From the NCBI GenBank assembly GCA_943704415.1, contig CALSCO010001667.1:1-33570 (forward strand): a stretch of DNA of 33,570 bases, given 5' to 3'. A program made the position numbers and the translations under genes. Below are positions 1 to 7,388 of this stretch, piece after piece. The notes under the pieces are model-generated. The model made no database searches, was not told the origin of the DNA, and worked only from the letters and a program-made list of their open reading frames with translations. Numbering within the stretch: the first letter of the stretch is position 1; each line of letters begins with the position of its first letter. Origin of the DNA: Parvularia atlantis. Lineage: Eukaryota > Opisthokonta > Rotosphaerida.

Positions 1-1
1 G

Positions 2-172
2 GCGGCGGCGGCAACGAGCGCGGGCACTGGTGCCGTGACGCTGCCGGTCTACCTCAACGCGTCGCGCGCCCAGATGCTGTTCAACGTGCGGCTGGAGGTG
101 CGTGGCCTGGACGACAAGGGCGCGTACCAGCGCGGCCTGGCTTTGGTGGCGTCGCCGCTTAAGGGCCTGTGA
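2..172 (+). CDS. DYNC1H1: Cytoplasmic dynein heavy chain, C-terminal end (partial)
   Basis: Only the last 56 codons and the stop lie in the window; the gene begins to the left. The frame starting at base 2 ends in TGA at 170-172. The peptide has the LPVYLN motif followed by a conserved beta-strand ending (SRAQMLFNVRLEV) and a Tyr-x-Arg-Gly-x-Ala tail. These match the end of the C-terminal domain of cytoplasmic dynein-1 heavy chain, the minus-end microtubule motor. An alanine-rich stretch precedes the motif. Axonemal heavy chains end differently, so the cytoplasmic type is the better reading, though 56 residues cannot exclude dynein-2. The gene converges on the Gln-rich gene at 364-1163. Confidence 0.82.
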   Translation, partial: AAAATSAGTGAVTLPVYLNASRAQMLFNVRLEVRGLDDKGAYQRGLALVASPLKGL

Positions 173-289
173 TAGAGGGCTGTCGCTCTGGCTTTTTTGT
201 GTGTGTATCTCTTGGCCAGACAGAGAACACACAAGACAAACGATTACAAAGCACAGCAGATGCACAGTAGACGCGTAGGAGTCGAAACG

Positions 290-328
290 CAGACGAGCAC
301 AACAGACGAGCACAACAGACGAGCACAA
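290..328. repeat. Three perfect copies of a 13-bp tandem repeat
   Basis: The unit CAGACGAGCACAA occurs at 290-302, 303-315 and 316-328. Degenerate CAG/CAGACRA copies continue to about 362. The repeat fills most of the 191-bp gap between the dynein stop (172) and the stop of the Gln-rich gene (364), so it probably lies in overlapping 3' untranslated regions. I see nothing else in the gap. Confidence 0.85.
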
Positions 329-363
329 CACAGCAGACAAGCACAGCAGACGAACACAGACGT

Positions 364-1163
364 TCAATGGAAGCCGAGGTGGCGCCACAGTCGGTCGCGC
401 TTGGCGTCCGCCGAGCCGCCACCCGGGAGGCCGTAGTGGGCCAGCAGCTGGGCCAGCTGCTGGCCCGCCACCGTGCCCAGCTGGCCGCTGGTCAGCGGCG
501 GCGCACCCGGGGGAGCCGGCTCGGCCCAGCGAATGGCCTCCTGCACGCGGCGTGCGCCGCCGGCGAACACCCACCGGTTGTGCGCCCGGATGTCGGTCTG
601 GGCCACCTGTCAGACACTGTCCCGGCGGACACAGGCCGGACGCCCGCTTACGTTCTGCTGGGCCTGGATGAGCTGCTGCTGCTGCTGCTGCGCCTGTTGC
701 TGCTGCTGCTGCGCCTGCTCTTGTTGCTGAAGCAGCTGTTGCAGCTGCTGCGCCTGCTGCTGCGCCTGCTGCTGCGCCTGTTGCTGCTGCTGAAGCAGCT
801 GTTGTAGCTGCTGCGCCTGCTGCTGCTGCTGCTGCTGCGCCTGTTGCTGCGCCTGCTGTAGCAGATTGAACATCTGCTGCACCACCTGCTGCTGCTGCTG
901 TTGCTGCTGAAGCAGCTGCTGCAGCTGCTGCGCCTGCAGCATTGGTGGCAAGTTGGCGTTCACGGCGCCCTTGGCGGCCTGCAGTGCGGCCCGGGTGGCA
1001 GCGGTGTCGTCGGCAGCGTGCGTGCCAGCGGCGGCCATCATGTTCAGAATGGACCTAAAGCAATAGAGTCAGTCGGTTAACAACTCGTATGCATGCGTAC
1101 GCACTCGGAGAGCGGCTGGAGCGGCTGGAGCGGCTGCTGCGGCTGGGCCATGGCTGTGTGCAT
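364..1163 (-). CDS. Gln-rich protein with SAP-like C-terminus
   Basis: Three-exon model: 1163-1105, 1054-652, 606-364, giving 234 aa. Introns are 1055-1104 (50 nt) and 607-651 (45 nt), both GT-AG and in phase. The start is MHTAMAQPQQ; a second Met four codons on (1151) is equally possible. Residues 1-60 are Pro/Gln- then Ala-rich. About 60-125 are long glutamine runs broken by Leu-Gln-Gln-Leu-Leu blocks, coded by CAG repeats. The last 80 residues look folded and end in a segment like a SAP motif (LAQLLAHYGLP, then an Arg-rich helix ending WRHLGF). SAP motifs bind DNA or RNA, so a nuclear role is possible, but this is inference and I do not recognise the family. It shares a 5' region with the gene at 1495. 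Confidence 0.6.
655..935. repeat. CAG/CTG trinucleotide tract coding polyglutamine
   Basis: CTG repeats on the + strand (CAG on the coding strand), broken by GCC and TTG triplets, span most of exon 2 of the Gln-rich gene. They code Gln runs with Ala-Gln and Leu-Gln interruptions. The tract is open in several frames on both strands, which yields spurious long reading frames such as a poly-Leu frame on the + strand. Confidence 0.9.
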
Positions 1164-1494
1164 GGTGAATGAGCATGCGATACACGTAGGCGGCAAAAGT
1201 AGCCCGGCCGAGAAAAGAATAAGGAAAGTTAAGCGATTTCGTTCGGGTAAGACGCGCGGTGGCACCAGTGCGCACAGGACGCGCGAGCGAATTGGAAAGA
1301 GTGCAAGTGCTGTCTGTCGGCGGGCACGCACGCACAATGATCGTGAGCGGCGCCAGGCAGGCTAGCAAGCAGCACAAAGATCGAAGGGTGGCGCCATGCC
1401 CACACAGCGCACCAGAGACCGCATCTAGTGCGACAGCAAGCGCATGAACAGCGAGCAGCAGCTGAAGTACAGCTCGACATAGCGCGGCAAGGGT
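1164..1494. promoter_or_regulatory. Divergent intergenic region, Gln-rich gene / GT54-like gene
   Basis: A gap of about 330 bp between divergent starts. It contains a stretch richer in A (about 1195-1240, with AAAAGAATAAGGAAAGTTAA) in otherwise G+C-rich DNA, which may be nucleosome-poor promoter DNA. I found no TATA or CCAAT box that I would call. Short reading frames here look like noise. Confidence 0.45.
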
Positions 1495-3312
1495 GTGGAG
1501 GGTGCGGGCGCGGCGGCGGCGGCGACCGTAGCGCGCGGTGGCGGGGGCGAAGAAGACGAGGCTTGGTTGGCGCCACAACTTGCGACGAGAAATATGACGC
1601 GCCGCCATGCCTGGTGGCTGCTCATCGCCGCTCTGGGCGCCGTCGTGCTGCTGCAGCTGCGCCTCGCCCTGTGGCTGCACGGTGACCGCGACGCTGCCGG
1701 GCGTGCGGCCGAGGCGTATCCGAGGACGGGCGATGCGGTGTCGGCCGGGCCGTGGACCGTGCGCATCCGTGTGCCGCGCGCGGTGGCCGAGGACGAGCGG
1801 CTGATGGTGCTGGACGCGGCCGGACGCGAGCTGCATCTCGTGGAGCTGCGCGACGGCGTGGCGACGGTCGAGCGGCCGGTGCTGGACGGCGCCGTGCGTG
1901 TGCGTCTCGTGGCGACGGCCGATGCGCGCGTCGTGCTCGAGCGCGTCGTTGCCGTGCCGCCGATCGAGCTGGACGCTGACGACGACGCGGCACCGCTCAA
2001 CCGTGAGCGCGATGAGGAGATCTGGCGTGCGCGCACGGCGGTGGTGCTCGGTGCGGGCGCGGTGATGGACCTGCTGCTGCCGGACATGTTTGGGGCCGTG
2101 CATGTTCTGGCGTCACTGCACCACGTCGTCGCGCTGGCCATGCGCGAATGGACGGCGAGTGGTGTGTGGGACTATGCGCACGCGCCGCGTTTGCTCTTCT
2201 GGAACGACCGCGGTGCCGCTGCGTCGTGGCGTGCGGCCATGGTGCTACGCGGGCGGGAGGGCGGGCGCGAGAGGCACGCCGTCGTGCACGTCGCGGACGA
2301 TCAGACGCGACCGCCGCGCTTTGTCGCCGTACACGAGCCGGGGCCTGTGCGGCTGGTCGTGCTCATGCGCGGTGACGCACCTGCGTGGGCCGATCGTGGG
2401 CGCGTCTGCCGCGACGTCGCAGAGCTGCAAGCCGAGCCGGATGACACCGTCGTGCTGGTGGTCCTTGCGGTGCACGAGCGGCTGCTGGTAAATCTGCGCG
2501 AGTTTGCGGCGCAGCTGCAGGACATTCTGCCACCCAGTGGCGTCGGCTACGTGCCTGTGGCGCGGCGGGCTGGCACCGAGGCGCGCGATGACACCGAGTG
2601 CTTCAACCCGGATTACGACTGCCGCTACGGAGTGCACTGGGCGAGCTGGGAGCTGCCGCTGCTGGCCGTGCGCTGGCGCGACCTGCGACTTGCTGGTGCG
2701 CTTGCATCCCCGACAGCGCTGCTTCGCGGGCTGGAGCTGCGTGCGGGCGTGCGCATTGTGCGACTGCGCGACCGGTTCGTGCACCTTGTAAATTCCGTGG
2801 CCCCGCCGCCCCGCGCCGCTGCGACCCTTGCGACCGCGACTGTGCCCGCACCGGACGTGCTCATGCCAGCTGGCGCCGTGCGGGTGCGTGTGACGTCGTC
2901 TCTGCGGCCCTACGACGGCCACACGCTATGCCGTGCGCTGGATCAGAATGAGCGGACGTTTTTCTATGCGGAGCGGTCGATGCGCGCGGGCGACCGCGTC
3001 GTGCTGGAGCTGCCGGGCGAGCCGATGATCGGCGGCGTGCGCGTGTTCAGCGGCAGCTGGCAGCACCCGCTCAACTGGCTGCAGTTTGCCACGCTGGACG
3101 TGTTTGACGCAGACGGGACGCGTGCCTCGCCGACGTTCGACTTCACGCGGGGCACGAATGGCGTCGCGCGGATCGCGCTCAGCCCGCCGCAGCCCGTGCG
3201 GCGCGTCGAGCTCGTGGTGACGGCCGATCAGCCGGCGTGGCTGGTGCTGTCGCGCGTGGTGGTGCTGAACGCAGACCTGGTGCCCTTGCCCGTCGCATGC
3301 ACTGAAGTGTAA
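1495..3312 (+). CDS. Type II membrane protein, MGAT4/GT54-like
   Basis: Intronless 605-aa frame. MGAT4 enzymes are Golgi GlcNAc transferases that branch N-glycans. A single membrane anchor (about residues 38-58) follows a short cytosolic tail; the Met at 1594 (residue 34) is an alternative start giving a more typical tail. The C-terminal domain (about 455-598) matches the beta-sandwich that ends MGAT4. It has a Ser-Leu-x-x-Tyr-x-x-x-Thr-Leu opening, a Phe-Phe-Tyr-Ala segment, GD before a strand, FSGSWQHPLNWL, and QPAWLVLSRVVVLNAD at the end. Residues about 316-355 (DDTVVLVVLAV and on) also resemble MGAT4. The stretch between, where MGAT4 carries its Glu-Asp-Asp metal motif, is short and shows no such motif. 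I therefore call it GT54-like and do not claim transferase activity. Its stop is 27 bp from the stop of the convergent gene. Confidence 0.7.
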   Translation: MEGAGAAAAATVARGGGGEEDEAWLAPQLATRNMTRRHAWWLLIAALGAVVLLQLRLALWLHGDRDAAGRAAEAYPRTGDAVSAGPWTVRIRVPRAVAEDERLMVLDAAGRELHLVELRDGVATVERPVLDGAVRVRLVATADARVVLERVVAVPPIELDADDDAAPLNRERDEEIWRARTAVVLGAGAVMDLLLPDMFGAVHVLASLHHVVALAMREWTASGVWDYAHAPRLLFWNDRGAAASWRAAMVLRGREGGRERHAVVHVADDQTRPPRFVAVHEPGPVRLVVLMRGDAPAWADRGRVCRDVAELQAEPDDTVVLVVLAVHERLLVNLREFAAQLQDILPPSGVGYVPVARRAGTEARDDTECFNPDYDCRYGVHWASWELPLLAVRWRDLRLAGALASPTALLRGLELRAGVRIVRLRDRFVHLVNSVAPPPRAAATLATATVPAPDVLMPAGAVRVRVTSSLRPYDGHTLCRALDQNERTFFYAERSMRAGDRVVLELPGEPMIGGVRVFSGSWQHPLNWLQFATLDVFDADGTRASPTFDFTRGTNGVARIALSPPQPVRRVELVVTADQPAWLVLSRVVVLNADLVPLPVACTEV

Positions 3313-3339
3313 CCATTGTTGAATGTAATTAGCCGCATG

Positions 3340-4958
3340 CTATGCCACGGCCAGGGAGAGCGTGCGCATGGAGAAGGCGCGGTCGTCCGTGACTTCGCGC
3401 ACGACCGTCAGGAAGGGCGGCAGCATGCCCTCGGCCGCAAAGTCGACATCGCGTGGCGCCTCGACCTCGAGGATGCACAGCCCGGGCTGCGGGGTGATGT
3501 ATGTGTCTGCAGCGCACCGTGAGCCACCCGTGCGCGAGATCACGGCACAGGCTCAACGCACTCAGCTGCAGGTAGTTTGCGCCCCAGCGGAAGCAGCGCC
3601 GGGTCATGTGCACGATGTGGTGCGCCGTGTCGCGCTGCGCCATCATCGTCTGCGGCCGCGTCGTAAGCGAGCGTGCTGGCCGAGCGTGAGATCTGTGCGC
3701 ACGTGGTAGTCGAACGACGACAGCATGTGCTTCGTCTCGAGCATCTGGCCATCCGAAAAGCGCTTGCGCGTCGTGTATGAGTACGCGTACGCGCCTGTGT
3801 GGTCGCTCGCGGTCAGGTAGTGACGCGCAGCCGCGCGCGAGCACGGCCTTACCGTCGGTGCCACGGCTGCGGATGCGCAGCTCGCGGTCGTCGTTTGAGA
3901 CGATGTAGGCGTGCTTGACGTCGAAGCGTTCGAAGCGCGTTTCGCCGAGCTCGGCGTCGTCGGGCGAGCGCGCGAGCAGGAACTTGCGCTTGACCGATGA
4001 CAGCGGCGCGCGCTGCTCCACAGGCTCGCCGAAGCGTGCGAGGAGCAGGTCGACCACGCGGTTGAGCTTGGTCTGGAAGTCGGTCGAGTTGTCAATGATG
4101 TAAAAGTACGGGTGCCCGACCCACGCGTTGGCCGTGAGGTCTGCATGTGCGCGTGGTAAGCACGTCCGGCCGCGTGCACCGCGTCACCGCACCGTCAAGC
4201 TGGCACGCGAGCTCGACCGGCTCGGACCGAGTCTGGTTGTTGGCCAGCTGGTAGTACTGCTCTGCGCCGCGCGCTGCCGTGACCTGCGGACGGACGCGCG
4301 GCATGAGACGGCCGATTAGCGCACCACGCCCCACGATCGCACCAGGTGCACGACGCAGTCGTATCGTTGGTCGCGCAGCGCGACCTCGTTGCGCTGGTTG
4401 CGCTCAAGCTGCTTGAGCCAGAGCTCGCGCGGGATGTCTGCAGACGGGGCGCGTAAGGCGCGTCTTGTGATCGCCGGCGGCGGGGCGCGCGCGCACAGGC
4501 TGACGGATCCATCGCGCCGCGGTCGCACAGGACGAGCACGCGGCGGCCCTTGGCGGCGTCGAGCGCGGCGAGGTCGAAGAAGGTGCGCTCGATCGCGAGC
4601 ATCGTCAGCAACAGGTTCTCCTGGAAGCTGTCGGCCTGGCGCTCGTCGAGCTGCGCAAAGACGACACCGCCACTGCGGCCCGTTTCCGCGTCGTTGTCAT
4701 GAGCACCACGGCGCGCACGGACGCGCGTTCTGCAGCATCGCCGCGCACCCGAGCAGCGTCGTGGCCGTCTCGGGCACGCGGTACACCTTCCATCCGCGCT
4801 CCTGGAACGCATCGGCCACGAGCGTCTGCACAGTCGTCTTGCCGGCGCACGGCCCTGTCGCGCCCGCGCAGTGAGCGCCCGCCTGCCACGCTCACGGCGC
4901 GCGCGCGCACACACACACCGCCTGTGAGAACGACGCGTCGCACAACGCCTTTCTCCAT
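3340..4958 (-). CDS. Ttd14-like P-loop protein with CYTH-like C-terminal domain
   Basis: Nine exons: 4958-4919, 4854-4749, 4672-4497, 4437-4343, 4283-4193, 4140-3853, 3794-3703, 3649-3562, 3506-3340. They join in phase to 380 aa; introns are 52-76 nt, all GT-AG. The N-terminal half is an AAA_28/NadR-like nucleotide-binding domain. It has the P-loop GGPCAGKTT (13-21), then [34 protein letters not shown] and [13 protein letters not shown]. The second half (about 170-370) is CYTH-like: a Lys-Arg-Lys-Phe-Leu-Leu strand, an RxRSRG strand, a YSYTTRKR strand and a basic C-terminal sheet. This order matches Drosophila Ttd14, which binds GTP and phosphatidic acid and directs TRPL traffic. The family match is clear; the role here is inferred. 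It shares an upstream region with eIF4B. Confidence 0.87.
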
Positions 4959-5207
4959 GCGTCCCGCAAGAAGTCAATACACAAATGTATTATATTGCAA
5001 TTGAGTGACCATCAATGCACAAACGATGCGAATTGGCTTATGTACGCTTTGAGTTTACCCGGGTGAAGCTGCCACGTGGTCTTCTGCTCTCTGCTCTCTC
5101 CTTGTGCTCTCTGCTCTCTCCTTGTGCTGGCTCTCTGCGCCTCACGCGCGCGCGCGCCCGCGACCCGGCAGCGAGACCCCAGCCCACCCCCCACGAGAAA
5201 GCGCGCC
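4959..5207. promoter_or_regulatory. Divergent promoter region, Ttd14-like / eIF4B
   Basis: The 249 bp between the two starts include an A+T-rich block (about 4975-5040), unusual for this window. On the - strand it contains TATAAT about 35 bp before the Ttd14-like start. On the eIF4B side the last 120 bp become pyrimidine-rich and carry a perfect tandem duplication. I take it as a shared bidirectional promoter plus the eIF4B 5' leader. Confidence 0.55.
5087..5126 (+). repeat. Perfect 20-bp pyrimidine-rich tandem duplication in eIF4B leader
   Basis: The unit CTCTCTGCTCTCTCCTTGTG occurs twice, at 5087-5106 and 5107-5126, followed by a partial third copy (CTGGCTCTCTG). It ends about 80 bp before the eIF4B start codon, so it probably lies in the 5' untranslated region or at the transcription start. 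Confidence 0.85.
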
Positions 5208-7217
5208 ATGGACGACTCGCCGCAGGACCCCACGCCGCAGGAGGCGATGGCGCTCGCCCAGGGCAAGAAGAAGAAGAAGGCGCAGCCAGTTTCGCTCGCC
5301 AAGTTTGTCGCCGCGACCGGTGCGCGCCGCGTGCCGCACGTGGCGAGGCCTGACGGGGATCCCGCGCACGACGACAGAGTCCGGCATGCCGCCAATGCCC
5401 GCCGCGCCCGCGCGCCAGTCGGCGTCGTGGGCCGACGACGCGCCCGACCACCACCCCGTCAGCCTCCCGACCGGCCCGGCGTCGGCGGCCGGCTCGGTGG
5501 CGTCGACGGCGCCGCGCGGCGGTGATCGCGGCGGTGACCGTGGTGGTGACCGTGGCGGTGACCGCCCCCGCCCGCCGGTCAACCTCGCCGACCTGCCGCG
5601 CGAGCCGCCCTTCACGGCCTACGTCGGCAACCTCTCGTTCAACGCCAACGAGAGCGACGTGCGCCGCTTCTTCGAGGGCTGCAAGGTCACGAGCGTGCGC
5701 ATGGTCATGGACCGTGAGACCAACAAACCCAAGGGCTTTGGCTACGTCGAGATGGCCGACGTCGACTCGCTCGCGCGCGGTGCGTGCTGCTGAATGCCTG
5801 CTGCTTGCTGCTGCATTGGCCACGTCGCGCTCATCTCCCCCCGCGCACACAGCGCTCGACTACAACGGCCGCGCGCTCGACGGGCGCCAGATCCGCATCG
5901 ACATCGCCCAGCCCGGCCCCAACCGCAGGGAGGACCGCACCGGCGGCAGCAACAACTGGCGCAGCGAGGGCCGCGACGGCGGCGACCGCGGCTTTGACCG
6001 CGACCGCGGCATGCGGGTGCGGCGCTTGTGCGCGGCGCGTGCGTCCGCGTGATCGCTCACACGGCGGTGGCGCAGGACCGCCCCGGCATGGACCCCGCGC
6101 GCAGTGACACCGGCGAGTGGCGCCGCGCGGAGCCGCTCGCGCCGCAGCCGCGGCAGTACGAGGACCGCGGGCACCGGGGCGGCTACGGCGACCGCGAGGA
6201 CCGCGGCCCGCGCGGCGGCTTCGGTGACCGTGACCGCGAGGATCGCGGCCCGCGTGGCGGCTTTGGCGACCGCAACCGGGAGGACCGCGGGCCCCGTGGC
6301 GGCTTTGGCGACCGCGAGGACCGTGGGCCGCGCCCGCCGCGGGAACCGCGTGAGCCGCGCGAGTCTCAGGCGCCGGCTGAGCGCAAGAAGCTCGAGCTGA
6401 AGGTACACGCTCGACCGCGGATGACCGCTGCTCGTGGCTGACCGCTCGCCTGCCAGCCGCGCACGGTCGAGGCGCCGCCCGCCGCGCTCACGGACGAGCT
6501 GGCTGAGGACTACAAGGCCAAGCCGAAGGCGAACCCGTTCGGCGCCGCCAAGCCGCGCGACGAGAACGAGGCGCTGCGGCGCATCGAGGAGGAGCACAAG
6601 AAGCGCGAGGAGCAGAAGAGGCAAAAGGAGGCGGAGGCGAAGGCTGCCCGCGCGGCGGCGGCCAAGGACGCTCCGGAGGCGGAGGCGACGACGGGCGATG
6701 CCGCGACGGGCGACAAGGCCAAGGTGCCGGCCGCGCGGCGTGGCAGCAGCGGCAGCGGCAGCGGCAGTAGCGGCGCGCCCGGTGGTGCGCGGTCAGAGGA
6801 GCGCGACTGGCACGCCGCCAAGTCGGACAAGCCGACGTGCGTGTGGATTGGCCGATTGTGTGCACGCCTTGCTGACCGTGACGGCACCAGGCCTCGTGCG
6901 TTCAGCGACAAGCCGCGCGAGCGGCGCGAGGGCGGCGACCGCGACCACCCGCGTGGCGACCGCGACCACCCGCGTGGTGACCGCGACCGGCCGCCGCGCC
7001 GCGAGCACGACAACAGCCGCCCGGCGCGCCCGATGCCGCAGGCGCAGGAGGTATGCCTTGCGCGCGCACTGTAGGCGCCATTGCTGACGCGCGCTATTGC
7101 GCCAGGTTGCCGAGCCACCCAAGGTCGTCAACCAGGTGCGCCCACCGCTGCGTGCCGTTACCCCAGCGCTGACACGGCGCACACGCGCAGTTTGAGCTGC
7201 TGTCGACCGACGAGTGA
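5208..7217 (+). CDS. EIF4B: Translation initiation factor eIF4B
   Basis: Eight exons: 5208-5319, 5378-5779, 5853-6016, 6076-6402, 6457-6836, 6891-7050, 7106-7135, 7191-7217, giving 533 aa; introns are 54-73 nt. eIF4B stimulates the eIF4A helicase and binds mRNA and rRNA. The N-terminus has a poly-Lys patch (KKKKKAQPVSLAKF) and SWADD, then Gly-Gly-Asp-Arg repeats. An RRM follows at about 116-195, with RNP2 AYVGNLSF and RNP1 KGFGYVEM split by intron 2. Next come about 150 residues of Asp-Arg-Gly/Arg-Gly-Gly repeats, LELKPRT, NPFGAAKPRDENE, a charged Glu/Lys helix, and a second Asp-Arg/His-Pro-Arg repeat block ending FELLSTDE. Exons 7 and 8 are only 30 and 27 nt. The intron at 6837-6890 is called from its splice signals, because reading through would also stay open. 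It converges on Zwilch with 171 bp between stops. Confidence 0.93.
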
Positions 7218-7388
7218 GCGTTCCTCAAGAAAAGTTGTCGCCGTGGCGTCACGGCTGCTACGTTTGAAACCCTTGTCCCTCTTCCCCGTGCCCCTGATTG
7301 TTCCCCCTGCGCTGTCGTTGTCGTTCTTCTGTGCTCTTACGGCGCGTATCGGCCTATCGACCCTTCACAGAACAGCACACAGTTGAGC

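Noticed and set aside
655-935. Poly-Leu protein on the + strand across the CTG repeat
   Set aside because: The - strand frame has a coherent spliced gene with a folded C-terminus; the + strand frame is the repeat read the other way.
1069-2103. A 344-codon open frame on the - strand
   Set aside because: Overlaps the well-supported GT54-like gene and the first exon of the Gln-rich gene, with no recognisable domain.
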